From an uncultured Flavobacteriales bacterium (GTDB taxonomy: Bacteria > Bacteroidota > Bacteroidia > Flavobacteriales_D > Parvicellaceae), in NCBI GenBank assembly GCA_943787725.1, contig CALSNM010000003.1:124001-188000 (forward strand): 64,000 nt of DNA, read 5' to 3'. Both the position numbers and the translations under genes were made by a program. This document shows positions 10,054-20,099 of the stretch, piece by piece. A model generated the notes under the pieces. It did not search any database. It saw nothing but the letters and a program-made list of their open reading frames with translations, and was not told the origin of the DNA. Each line of letters begins with the position of its first letter. The stretch's first letter is position 1.

Positions 10054-11384
10054 ATGGAAAATAAGTTTTTAATATTTATAGTAGTTGTTTTAGGAGTTTT
10101 AGCTCTTATACAGTTGGTGAAGGTGTATGAAATTACATCTAAAGTTACCGGAAACAAAAGTCAGGAAAATATTACTCCCGGAGAAAACCTATCACAAGCG
10201 AGTCTATTCCTTGTGTTTATGTTCGCGTTTTTTGGCGGAACGATATACTTAATGCTGGAATATGGTAACGGTGGTCTTGGTACGGCTGCAACAGAACACG
10301 GGGTTATGATTGATGATTTATTGGTGTTTAATTGGTGGATTATACTTCCTGTGTTTTTTATTACAAATGGGATTCTATTTATTTTTGCATTTATCTATAG
10401 GAGAGACCCCAACAGAAAACCAAATTATTTGGTTCACAACAATAAATTGGAATTGATTTGGACTGTAGTTCCTGCTGTTGTCCTTGCGGGTATTATTATC
10501 TATGGATTGAGAACATGGAATTTTATTATGAACCCTGAAGATGAAGGTACTGTTATTGAGTTATATGCAAAGCAGTTTGACTGGACTGCTAGATATTCTG
10601 GAGAGGACAACAAGTTGGGAAAAGCAAATTTTAAATTAGTCACAGGAACGAATCCATTAGGAGTTATTACAACTAAAGGAATCGCTGAATCTTTCGAAAC
10701 GATAGATACAGAAATTGATAGATTGGATTCTGTTCTTGTTGGCTAATAGTATTGAAAAATATATTGACAACAAAAAGACTACAGATTACTTATTGCCAGA
10801 TGGTAAAGTTGCTGAAATGTCTGAAAAAATTGAAAGATTAAAAAGCGCAGAAGTATAGAATTAAGTCTGGTTTGGAAACAGGAAGAAATGCTGCTTCTGA
10901 CGATGCTATGGCAGCTGATGATGTTGTTGTTAAAGGAGAGATGCATCTGATAGTAGGTAAAACATATACTTTTTACTTTCGCTCTCAAGATGTGCTCCAT
11001 TGTGCATGGTTCCCTCATTTCAGGGCTCAAATGAACTGTGTTCCGGGTATGACTACCTCTTTTACGATTAAGCCAACTATCACAACTAAAGATATGCGTT
11101 TAGATGAGTTCGTTATTGATCATTATAAGAATATTAACACTATTCACAACGAACGCAAAAGACGAATTGGAGAAGAAGAAGAAGTAGTTGAATTCGACTA
11201 TGTTTTAATGTGTAATAAAATTTGTGGAGCGAGTCACTCCAACATGCAAATGAAAGTGGTTGTAGAAACCGAAGCAGAATACAAAAACTGGATTGAATCT
11301 CAAAAAAGATTTGATGGTGGAGCTGTTTCGTATACAATTGGAGCTGCGGCTACTGAAGAGTTAGCTCAGGAAATTGAAGATTAA
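10054..11384 (+). CDS. coxB: Cytochrome c oxidase subunit II (two frameshifts)
   Basis: Subunit II of an aa3-type cytochrome oxidase. Two or three N-terminal membrane helices precede a periplasmic cupredoxin domain with the CuA site: upstream His in DVLHCAWFPHFRAQM and CNKICGASHSNM (CxxxCxxxHxxM). The frame breaks at 10741-10742 (GG, one G too many) and again near 10840-10855. Trimming the A5 run at 10840-10844 by one base restores a natural helix ending in IKSGLETGRN. With both corrections the protein is about 442 residues with no gap. No cytochrome c domain is fused at the C-terminus. It follows actF directly, as expected if alternative complex III and the oxidase act as one unit. Confidence 0.88.
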
Positions 11385-11414
11385 GAAATTAGAAATTAGA
11401 AAAAAGATAAGAGT

Positions 11415-13185
11415 ATGTCAGATCACGGTCACGCAGCACATCATCATAAAGAAAGTTTCTTTACTAAGTACGTGTTTAGTCAAGATCATAAAATGATTGC
11501 TAAACAGTATTTACTAACAGCCATAGTTATGGGTATTGTTGGTATTGCACTTTCGGCATTATTTAGATTGAAATTAGGATGGCCGGACGAAAAGTTTGGC
11601 ATTATGGAAACTTTGTTAGGCTCTGAATGGGCCCCTGATGGTTTGTTGGATAGTAATATGTACCTCGGTCTTGTTACATTACACGGAACTATTATGGTGT
11701 TTATGGTTCTTACCGGTGGTTTGTCTGGGACTTTTTCAAATTTACTTATTCCACTTCAAATTGGAGCAAGAGATATGGCATCAGGATTATTAAATATGAT
11801 ATCCTACTGGCTATTTTTCTTATCGAGTTCGATAATGTTAGCCTCTCTTTTTATTGAAACTGGACCTGCAATGGCAGGATGGACGATATATCCACCATTA
11901 AGTGTGCTGGAAGAAACGCAACCAGGATCTGGATTGGGTATGACGATGTGGTTGTTGTCGATATCAGTATTTATTGCGTCTGCATTATTGGGAGGTATTA
12001 ATTATATCGTTACTGTTATTAATCTGCGTACGAAAGGAATGAGAATGACTCGATTGCCATTATCGATTTGGACATTCTTCGTAACAGCGATTCTTGGGAT
12101 TATTATCTTTTCCTGTTCTGCTGTCTTCAGCTGTATTACTTATCATGGATAGACACATGGGGACGAGTTTCTTTTTAAGTGATATTACAACTTCTAATGG
12201 AGCACTTGACCAAACAGGAGGTTCTCCAGTACTATTCGAACACTTATTTTGGTTTTTAGGACACCCTGAGGTATATATAATATTATTGCCTGCATTAGGG
12301 ATATCATCAGAAGTAATCGCTACTAACTCTAGAAAACCAATATTTGGATATAGAGCAATGATTGGTTCAATTTTGGCGATTGGATTTCTTTCGTTTATTG
12401 TTTGGGGTCACCATATGTTCCTTACAGGAATGAATCCATTCTTAGGTGGGGTATTTGTTTTTACCACCTTATTAATTGCAATACCATCTGCAGTAAAAGT
12501 ATTTAATTACCTAACTACTTTGTGGAAAGGTAATATTGTTCTTACACCAGCAATGTTATTCTCAATTGGAATGGTCTCTACTTTCATCAGTGGTGGTGTT
12601 ACAGGCATTATTTTGGCCGATGCGGCATTGGATATTAGTCAACATGATACTTACTTTGTAGTTGGACACTTCCATATTGTAATGGGTATGTCTGCTATTT
12701 TGGCAATGTTTGCGGGAGTTTACCATTGGTTTCCTAAAATGTATGGAAGGATGATGAATAAGAAATTAGGGTTTATTCACTTCTGGATAACGATTACTTG
12801 CGGGTATGGAGTTTTCATTCCTATGCACTTTCTAGGAGAGGGTGGTATGCCAAGAAGGTATTATGAAAACACTAATTTTCCGATGTTTGATCATATGTTA
12901 GACCTGAATGTTGTAATTAGTATTTTCGCAACTGTAGGAGTACTTTCTCAGTTATTTTTCTTCTGGAACTTTTTCTATAGTGCCTTAAGAGGTCCAAAAG
13001 CTTCTCAAAACCCATGGAGATCAAATACATTAGAGTGGACAACGCCAGTTGAGCATATGCACGGAAACTGGCCCGGAGATTTACCTGTTGTACATAGATG
13101 GCCTTATGATTACAACAAACCAGGACAACCAGAAGATTTTGTATTGCAAAATGTTCCTCTGGAACCGGGGGAAGAAGAACATTAG
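11415..13185 (+). CDS. coxA: Cytochrome c oxidase subunit I (frameshifted)
   Basis: Catalytic subunit of the heme-copper oxidase, which reduces oxygen to water and pumps protons. The N-terminus is His-rich (DHGHAAHHHK). Heme a ligand His is in LHGTIMVF; the CuB/Tyr helix reads HPEVYIILLP; the two further CuB histidines are in WGHHMF; the heme ligands lie in HDTYFVVGHFHIVM. The frame breaks at 12096-12098: dropping one G from GGG gives AILG-LLSFPVLL and a single protein of about 589 residues. The two pieces overlap by 59 bases in different frames. It is the last gene of the act-cox operon; a terminator follows 26 bases later. No subunit III or IV gene is in the window. Confidence 0.92.
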
Positions 13186-13210
13186 CGTTTTATATTGAAT
13201 TAATATATTG

Positions 13211-13244
13211 AAGTCCGTACCTTTGTTAGGTGCGGACTTTTTTT
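13211..13244 (+). terminator. Terminator of the act-cox operon, overlapping the next start codon
   Basis: A 12-bp stem (13211-13222 with 13228-13239, one G-T wobble pair), a 5-base TTGTT loop, and a T run through 13244. This is a textbook intrinsic terminator just after coxA. Its 3' arm and T tract also hold the GTG start and first codons of the following gene. Confidence 0.88.
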
Positions 13245-13844
13245 ATATCAATACTTTCTTTTTTCATTTTATCAATTCAAGGACATGCACAACTTTTTGA
13301 CTCTATTCGAACAAGCTTTGACTATAAACCAAAGTTTTTAGTCAAGTTTGATACACGAAATTCTTTTATTTCAAACCAGTATGCAAAAATACATGGTATT
13401 AAAGTTGGCCTCTCATTTAACAAGACAACTAATGTCGGTGTTGGTTATCATTGGATGCCAAAGCGATCTATTGAGCCTGATCTTCATAATTCAAATAAAA
13501 TAGATTTAAAGTTTGGCTATGGGGTAGCATTCTTTGATTATAACTTTTATAAATCCAAACATTGGAGCGGAGAAATTCCGGTCCAAATTGGGGTTGGAAA
13601 AGCGCAATATACTGATGCAGATCTCGCTATCACAAAAGCTAGTTCATGGATAATCATCTATGAACCAGCTATGACTATTGAATATAAATTCATGAGGTAC
13701 TTTGGATTGGGAGGGGGTGTTGGTTTTAGATTAGCAATAAAATCGAATCAGCAAATAAAAGAATCGTTTACAGCGCCTGAGTATATTTTAAGAGTTAAAA
13801 TTTACTTTGGGGATATTTATAAAGAGGAGATCTTAAAAAAATAA
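13230..13844 (+). CDS. Secreted or outer-membrane beta-rich protein, unknown function
   Basis: A 204-residue protein that I do not recognise. The N-terminus MRTFFISILSFFILSIQGHAQ is a good signal peptide, supporting the GTG start at 13230. The rest alternates polar and aromatic residues and ends in an aromatic-rich strand (YILRVKIYFGDIY), as in small outer-membrane beta-barrels. Odd feature: the start codon and codons 2-5 lie in the 3' arm and T tract of the operon terminator, so read-through transcripts would have the start buried in a strong hairpin. No other promoter is obvious. ruvB follows 25 bases later. Confidence 0.55.
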   Translation: MRTFFISILSFFILSIQGHAQLFDSIRTSFDYKPKFLVKFDTRNSFISNQYAKIHGIKVGLSFNKTTNVGVGYHWMPKRSIEPDLHNSNKIDLKFGYGVAFFDYNFYKSKHWSGEIPVQIGVGKAQYTDADLAITKASSWIIIYEPAMTIEYKFMRYFGLGGGVGFRLAIKSNQQIKESFTAPEYILRVKIYFGDIYKEEILKK

Positions 13845-13869
13845 TTTCCTTTGTTATCTTTGTTAACCA

Positions 13870-14892
13870 GTGATAGAAGAATACGACATACATGCCGATG
13901 GATCAGATGGCTCTGACAAAGAAATGGAACAGGTATTGCGCCCTAAATTATTTGATGATTTCGCTGGGCAAAGGCATGTAACAGATAATTTACAAGTGTT
14001 TGTAAAAGCCGCTATTTTAAGAAACGAACCTTTAGATCACGTATTGTTGCATGGCCCTCCTGGTCTTGGTAAAACAACATTGGCAAATATTATAGCCAAT
14101 GAAATGAGTGTTGGTTTTAAAGTTACTTCTGGTCCTGTTTTGGATAAACCAGGTGACTTAGCAGGGTTATTAACAAACTTAGAGGAAGGGGATGTTTTGT
14201 TTATTGATGAAATTCACCGACTAAGTCCAGTTATTGAGGAATATTTGTATTCAGCAATGGAAGATTATAAAATTGATATTCTTATCGATTCTGGGCCGAA
14301 TGCAAGGACGGTTCAAATAGAATTAAGTCCATTCACTTTAATTGGAGCAACAACACGTTCAGGTATGCTTACAGCTCCTTTAAGAGCGCGTTTTGGTATT
14401 AGTAGTCGTTTGCAATATTATGAGACTAAAATTCTAGCAGACATCGTAGAGCGCTCCTCTGGAATTCTAGATATTCCCATTGATTATGAAGCTGCTTTTG
14501 AAATTTCTGGAAGAAGTAGAGGAACCCCGAGAATAGCGAACGCTCTTTTAAGAAGAGTTAGAGATTTTGCGCAAATAAAAGGTGATGGAACTATAAATAC
14601 TGCTATTACTGCTACTGCATTAGAGGCTCTGCATGTAGATAAACACGGTTTGGATGAAATGGATAACCGTATATTATCGGTAATGATTGAAAAATTTGGC
14701 GGTGGCCCTGTCGGATTAACAACCATTGCGACTGCAGTTGGAGAGCAAGCTGGAACAATCGAAGAAGTTTATGAGCCCTTTTTAATTCAAGAGGGATATA
14801 TTGCAAGAACACCACGCGGAAGAATGGTTACCGAATTGTCATATAAGCACTTAGGAAAAGAACGTGGAACAACACAAGGCGGCTTGTTTTAA
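13870..14892 (+). CDS. ruvB: Holliday junction branch-migration helicase RuvB
   Basis: A 340-residue AAA+ motor that drives branch migration with RuvA and RuvC during recombination. Walker A is GPPGLGKTT, Walker B is VLFIDEIHR, sensor 1 lies in LIGATTRSG, the arginine finger region in LRARFG, and the C-terminal winged helix ends [18 protein letters not shown]. The start is GTG at 13870, giving the expected N-terminus with [11 protein letters not shown]. The partner ruvA is in this window at 35565, far away, as is usual in Bacteroidota. Confidence 0.96.
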   Translation: MIEEYDIHADGSDGSDKEMEQVLRPKLFDDFAGQRHVTDNLQVFVKAAILRNEPLDHVLLHGPPGLGKTTLANIIANEMSVGFKVTSGPVLDKPGDLAGLLTNLEEGDVLFIDEIHRLSPVIEEYLYSAMEDYKIDILIDSGPNARTVQIELSPFTLIGATTRSGMLTAPLRARFGISSRLQYYETKILADIVERSSGILDIPIDYEAAFEISGRSRGTPRIANALLRRVRDFAQIKGDGTINTAITATALEALHVDKHGLDEMDNRILSVMIEKFGGGPVGLTTIATAVGEQAGTIEEVYEPFLIQEGYIARTPRGRMVTELSYKHLGKERGTTQGGLF

Positions 14893-14902
14893 GTAATTTA
14901 CA

Positions 14903-15208
14903 ATGAAGAAACTAATAGTATTTGTGATATTTATTAATGTTGTAAATCTAAATTTTGCGGCAAATATAGATTCTATAAGTGAAGATGTTAACGTTGTTTT
15001 ACAGCAGGAAAAGTCAGATTCGGAAATTGACATTACACGTGAAGAACCTCCGAGTGATAGAGAAATAGGTCAACAGCAAAACCAGTCTTTAGAAAAATCC
15101 CTTCAAAAACAAGCGGAAGAAATTCCCATTGTATTTGGTCAATGGTGGTTTTGGGTTGGACTTTTCGTTTTAATCTTGTTTTTAAAATTAGTTATCTTTA
15201 AGAAGTAA
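14903..15208 (+). CDS. Small membrane protein, unknown function
   Basis: A 101-residue protein. The hydrophobic N-terminus (MKKLIVFVIFINVVNLNFAA) is probably a signal peptide. A charged, Gln/Glu-rich middle follows, then one C-terminal membrane helix (about residues 80-98) ending LVIFKK. No enzyme motif is present. It lies 10 bases after ruvB and 15 bases before queG, so it is probably co-transcribed with both. I do not recognise the family. Confidence 0.6.
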   Translation: MKKLIVFVIFINVVNLNFAANIDSISEDVNVVLQQEKSDSEIDITREEPPSDREIGQQQNQSLEKSLQKQAEEIPIVFGQWWFWVGLFVLILFLKLVIFKK

Positions 15209-15223
15209 CTAATTTTTAGATCC

Positions 15224-16147
15224 ATGCCTAAATTTAAGAATACACAATTAATTAAACAAGAAGCGCATCGATTGGGCTTTTCGTTTGTTGGGTTTTCCAA
15301 GGCTGATTTTTTAGAAGAGGAGGCACCTCGTTTAGAGAAATGGCTGAAAGAGAAACAACATGGAGAGATGTCTTATATGGAGAATAATTTTGATAAACGA
15401 TTAGATCCTAGGTTATTGGTGGAAGGTTCAAAATCGGTTATTTCTTTATTATATAACTACTATTCAGATCAAATACAAAGCGACCCAACAGCTCCCAAAA
15501 TTTCTACTTATGCTTATGGAGAGGATTATCATTTCGTGATAAAGCGTAAGCTTAAGTCATTGCTTCATTTTATTGAAGATAATATAGGACAAGTAGATGC
15601 AAGAGTCTTTACTGATTCTGCACCGGTATTAGATCGAGCTTGGGCAAAAAAAGCCGGTTTAGGTTGGATTGGAAAAAATGCTAACCTTATAAATAAAAAT
15701 CAAGGCTCATATTTCTTCATTGCTGAAATAATACTTGACTTAGACTTAATCTATGATTCACCAGTTCAGGATTACTGCGGAAGTTGTACAAAATGTATTG
15801 ATGCTTGTCCTACAGGAGCAATAATCCAACCTTATGTCGTTGACGGAAGTAAGTGTATCTCCTATTTTACTATTGAGCTTAAAGAAGCAATACCTCAAGA
15901 AGTTAAAGGTAAAATGGATAATTGGATGTTTGGTTGTGATATTTGCCAGCAAGTTTGCCCTTGGAACAGCTTTTCCCTTCAACACAATGAACCCGCATTT
16001 AACCCACATCCTGATTTGCTTTCAATGACTAAAGGTGACTGGAAAGATTTGCAGGAGGATACTTTTAAAGAGTTATTTCGAAAATCTGCAGTAAAAAGAA
16101 CAAAGTTTTCGGGTTTAAAAAGAAACATAACCTTTTTAAAGAGTTAG
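15224..16147 (+). CDS. queG: Epoxyqueuosine reductase QueG
   Basis: A 307-residue cobalamin-dependent iron-sulfur enzyme that reduces epoxyqueuosine to queuosine in tRNA. The two-[4Fe-4S] ferredoxin signatures are clear: [16 protein letters not shown] and [11 protein letters not shown]. The N-terminal part carries [22 protein letters not shown], typical of the family. The C-terminus is short, without the HEAT-repeat extension of longer homologues. The gene is 15 bases after the small membrane protein and ends at the hairpin at 16158-16180. Confidence 0.94.
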   Translation: MPKFKNTQLIKQEAHRLGFSFVGFSKADFLEEEAPRLEKWLKEKQHGEMSYMENNFDKRLDPRLLVEGSKSVISLLYNYYSDQIQSDPTAPKISTYAYGEDYHFVIKRKLKSLLHFIEDNIGQVDARVFTDSAPVLDRAWAKKAGLGWIGKNANLINKNQGSYFFIAEIILDLDLIYDSPVQDYCGSCTKCIDACPTGAIIQPYVVDGSKCISYFTIELKEAIPQEVKGKMDNWMFGCDICQQVCPWNSFSLQHNEPAFNPHPDLLSMTKGDWKDLQEDTFKELFRKSAVKRTKFSGLKRNITFLKS

Positions 16148-16157
16148 AATTTTGCAT

Positions 16158-16180
16158 AAAAAAAGGAGCTGAAAAGCTCC
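16158..16180 (-). terminator. Terminator between convergent queG and small conserved gene
   Basis: A stem GGAGCT/AGCTCC with a GAAA tetraloop (16165-16180) has a seven-base A run on its left, giving a T run on the reverse strand. It serves the reverse-strand gene, whose stop codon starts at the stem edge, and may also end queG transcripts. Confidence 0.7.
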
Positions 16181-16392
16181 TATAATATAAGCTGTTTATT
16201 TTTCTGGACAGAATCAAACACCTCTAGAATCACATCATTATACATGGCAAAGGAGGCGAGACACCATGCTTTTAATGAAGGAACTTCATCTTTCTTTAAC
16301 CAACTTATAGCTTTAACTAATTCCTTGTGAAATAAGGATCTATCAAAACTTACTTTTTCCAATACCTTCTTGCTTAATTCTAGCATATTCAA
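16180..16392 (-). CDS. Short conserved Bacteroidota protein, unknown function
   Basis: A 70-residue, soluble, helical protein (ELSKKVLEKVSFDRSLFHKELVKAISWLKKDE...). I recognise the pattern as a short conserved hypothetical of Flavobacteria, but no function is known to me. It is convergent with queG, with a terminator at its stop. The Met at 16386 is an alternative start. Confidence 0.65.
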   Translation of the reverse strand: MNMLELSKKVLEKVSFDRSLFHKELVKAISWLKKDEVPSLKAWCLASFAMYNDVILEVFDSVQKNKQLIL

Positions 16393-16652
16393 TGGGGTTT
16401 TTCGATGAGTGAGCTATAAATATAGACAAAATAACTTAATTGACCAACAAAGTTATTAACATCATAGACTCAAGATGCATTCATTATAAATACGATTAAA
16501 AGAGAAACAATATTGCAGTCTATTAAATGTTTAACAAATTTTCACAAAATTAACTTTTACATTATGGTTACGTCTTGTTTGAGCACTTGACCTAAAATTA
16601 AAGGTTTAACTAACTAAGATGTTTTAGATAGGTAGCTTTATTGACAAGTAAA

Positions 16653-17675
16653 TTAAATAGGTTTAATACTTAATATTCTACTTCTAAAAACAATCATTGT
16701 CAGTATTCCGAAAATAATGGTTGCAAAGATTAAGTGGCTTGTTTGAACTAGTCCGGGAGTTTCAAAGTGAGCTAATAAAACTCCTGACAAAAGTTCTACA
16801 ATTAAAAAAAAGGATACATAGCGTATAGAAATATATTTATTCTTTTGTTCATTTTTCCATGCGACAAAGGACAGTAATAGTAGAACTAGCCAAGAAAAAC
16901 TTCGATGAATGTAAAAACTTAAACCAAGCTCGGCTGTCCATTGATCTCTGGTTATTCCTGAAGCAGGTTAATTCGTCTATAGATTCTCTTACTTGTGTCC
17001 CCAGAAACATTTGATAAAAAGTAACCCCTAGGCAGATCCAAATAAGGTAAAATTCCAATTTGGATTGCGGCAAAGTTTTACTTTGTATTGGACTTATCTC
17101 TTTGATAAAAAAGATTTGTAATGCTATAATTAATAGAGCTAAAAGCATGTGAATTGTAATTGTCCATGGCACTAGGTTAGATGCTACAACAATAGATCCG
17201 AACCAAGCTTGGATCACCCATCAGAATTAGATTGCTTCCTGTCAATAAAATCAATTTTCTTTTTCTGTATTTCAGAATTAACCAAAGAAAACTCACAAGC
17301 ATTGCATTTCCTGCAAAAAAACCAAAAAGTCGATTCACGTATTCTATCCATGTTTTTTTCATGTTAAAATCTTGTTCAACTTTTAAATTGGGGTCGTTTT
17401 TGAGCTGGTCAGAAGTTTCCTTAAGTCCTATTTTTTTGAGAATTACAGCAAATTTTTCAATTTTAGCTGTTCTTTTTTCGATATAAGTATCTTTGTAGTT
17501 TTCTGGTAATTCCTATTTCAGAAGTCGGAGGTATCCATTGTCCGAAACACTTTGGCCAATCAGGGCAGCCCATTCCTGAGCCTGTTATTCTTACAAAGCT
17601 TCCCGCAACAACAACTAAATAAATTAAGACAAGTGTTAGCCAATTAAATCGGATATATTTCTTCGAAAACTTCAT
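16653..17675 (-). CDS. ctaA: Heme A synthase, COX15/CtaA family (three frameshifts)
   Basis: A membrane enzyme that oxidises heme O to heme A for the cytochrome oxidase encoded at 11415. The family N-terminus GSFVRITGSGMGCPDWPKCFGQW is plain, and later pieces carry NRLFGFFAG, QAWFGSIVVASN, TIHMLLAL, FYQMFLGTQVRE and a final LLAHFETPGLVQTSHL helix with the heme-ligand histidines. The frame is broken at 17512-17513, 17217-17219 and 16966-16967. Each break is repaired by removing one C/G from a run, giving an unbroken protein of about 339 residues. The last 190 bases of coding sequence (to 16653) are only seen after this repair. Confidence 0.85.
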
Positions 17676-17893
17676 CCTTCAAAGATAGCTAATATTAAAG
17701 AATTAATTAGTTATGAGAAGATCTGGATTTTTAATTTTAGGAGATAAATGAGGTCTTTAGGGTAAGCGGTTTATTCTTTTATTCAAAACTATTTACACTG
17801 TATTTACTATTACAAGAGTTTTAGAGTTGTTACAATTATTTTGCAAGCATAATAGTTGCTAATAATTGAGTTTGTATTGATTATATTTGCGCA

Positions 17894-18450
17894 ATGGTAA
17901 AATGGATTAGTATTATTTTTTTCTTTTGTTGTTCTTGCCAAATTGAAGATACAGAGCCGGAAATGCTTATTTCTACTTTAGATGGAGCAGAATATGTTGC
18001 CGATATGAAAGGTGAAATGAATGCTCGAAAAGCAACTCATTTAATCTTACAGGGAAAAGGAGATAGCATAAACTACACATATATACAAGCTATTTCTGAC
18101 AGTTTACAAACCCAAGATTCTACATGGCGGATAAAATATTTTGAAGCGTTAAACACTTTATTACCAGAATTGGATAGTGTAGAACTGTGGCTATTTAGGG
18201 GTTAATGCGTTTTCTTATTTTCTTCATAATCCAAATGAATTGCTCAACCAATTAAATACTATTGCCTTTGATAATTCGGAACTTTGGTTGAGAATACTGT
18301 CTTTAGAATTTAATTCCCGTGTTCTGCCGGAAGATATTACAATTAATAGTGTTATTAACCTAGCGCATAAATATTGCTGTCCATTGCCCTGACGACAGAA
18401 AAAGAATCGATTATTGAATTTATACAGGCATTGGATCAGCGTACGAAGAT
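17894..18450 (+). CDS. Lipoprotein, unknown function (frameshifted, end uncertain)
   Basis: The N-terminus MVKWISIIFFFCCSCQIED is a lipoprotein signal. The first piece ends at 18205. Removing one G from 18189-18190 joins it to a continuous helical sequence (LGVNAFSYFLHNPNELLNQLN...). A second break near 18374, where one base appears to be missing from a T run, leads to a tail IEFIQALDQRTKIN. A family is not recognisable. The true stop should lie near 18450, where it meets convergent porX, but the frame there is unreliable. The end coordinate is therefore an estimate. Confidence 0.5.
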
Positions 18451-18453
18451 TAA

Positions 18454-20054
18454 TTACCTTTTGTATCTGATCGTACTTATCATTCTTAGGTATCCTCCTT
18501 TTTCTTCAGTTGTTTTTGAGCGCATTTTTATTATTGGAATGATGACCTCCTCCAGGCTAATCCCTCCATGCTGGAATGTGTCCTTGTAATAATTCATGTA
18601 ATGATTATAGTTATTCGGATAAACAAAAAACTTTGTGTCCTTTAGCGAACACGTAAGTAGCTACTCACATTTAACTTTGGTAAAAAAGGCCTCTTCAGGT
18701 CTTTTTATTTCAAATACATCTCTCTTTTCATAACTCAGGTTTTTACCTTGTTTATACCTTAAGTTTGTATTCGTGTTTCTGTCTCCAACTACCTTGCTTG
18801 GCTCGTCTACTCTGACTGTTCCATGGTCTGTAGTAATAATAACATCACAACCATTGTCTGCAATAAGTTTAAAGATATCTAGTAATGAAGAGTGTTCAAA
18901 CCAACTTAGCGTTAATGATCTGTATGCTGCTTCATCACTAGCTAGTTCTCTAATTACTTCCATGTCGGTCCTGGCATGTGAGAGCATATCGACAAAATTA
19001 TAAACGATTGCATTAAAATCATTTTGTAATAAATTTGAAAAATTATCTACTAATTTTTTCCCAGCGTTTAGGTTTGTTATCTTGTTGTAGGAGAATTTTC
19101 CTGTAATTCCGTTTCTAATTAAATTTCCTTCTAGAAAGTCTTTTTCAAATAAATTCTTTCCTCCCTTCGTCATCGTCGTTTTTCCATTTTTTCGGATATT
19201 TTCTCGCAATTTCTGTTGGCATTAATCCAGCAAAAAGTGCATTTCTTGCATATTGAGTAGCGGTTGGCAGAATTCCATAGTAATTATCTTCTTCCTCAAT
19301 GGTAAAGTATTCAGAAAGCACGGGCTGTAAAACCTTCCATTGGTCATAGCGCAAATTATCAATGACCATTAAAAAGGTTTTCTTATTTAAGTGTGGAAAA
19401 ACTTTCTTTTGCAATAAGGTATGGCTCATTGCAGGAGCTTCTTCTGTCCCATTCAACCATTCCAAATAATTGTCCTCAATAAAACGAGAGAATAAATCAT
19501 TCGCCTCTTTCTTTTGCATGGAAAGAATTTCTTTCATTCCTTCATCGTTGCTTTTTTCAAGTTTTAGCTCCCACCGCGTAATGCGTCTATACATGTTGTC
19601 CCACTCTTGAAAGTCCATTTCGGTCTTGCAAATCCATTGCGATTTCCCTGAATTCTTGTTGGTATCCTGAAGTGGTTTTTTCACTAACGAGCCGTTTCCC
19701 TTCTAAGTTCTTTTTTAAGGATAATAGTATTTGGTTGGGGTTAACGGGCTTAATCAAGTAATCAGCTATTCGACCTCCGATGGCTTCGTCCATGATAGAC
19801 TCCTCTTCACTTTTGGTAATCATAACAATAGGTAAGTTGGGATGGTCTTTTTTTATGTTTTCTAGAGTTTCTAATCCAGTGAGTCCTGGCATGTTTTCAT
19901 CTAAAAACACAATATCAAAATTGGAAGCTGTAATTTCGTCGATTGCCTCATTTCCGCTATTAGCTGTTTTGACTTCATGTCCTTTTCCTTCTAGAAACAT
20001 AACATGGGGTTTTAATAAATCTATCTCGTCGTCTGCCCAAAGTATTTTAGCCAT
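18454..20054 (-). CDS. porX: T9SS regulator PorX: response regulator with PglZ domain (about five frameshifts)
   Basis: Response regulator that controls type IX secretion. The N-terminal receiver domain (residues 1-120) has the acidic pair in LWADDEID, phospho-acceptor Asp52 in FLDENMPG and the conserved Lys in ITKSEE. The C-terminal PglZ/alkaline-phosphatase-type domain has FLMVIDNLRYDQW, PTATQYARNALFAGLMP and DVIITTDHGTVRV. Single-base surpluses at 19622-19623, 19163-19165, 18670-18672, 18655-18656 and 18639-18640 split the gene. After correction it reads to FVYPNNYNHYMNYYKDTFQHGGISLEE and a stop at 18454, about 531 residues. It is divergent from the HD phosphohydrolase gene. sprA in the same window is another T9SS component. 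Confidence 0.87.
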
Positions 20055-20099
20055 GGTATATTTTGTTTAAATTTGTTTTACAATGTAAAAATAAGATTA

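Noticed and set aside
17871-17889. TTTG and TATATTTG just before the lipoprotein gene as a promoter
   Set aside because: The two elements are only 7 bases apart and the -7 motif ends 4 bases before the ATG, too close for a normal promoter of this gene.
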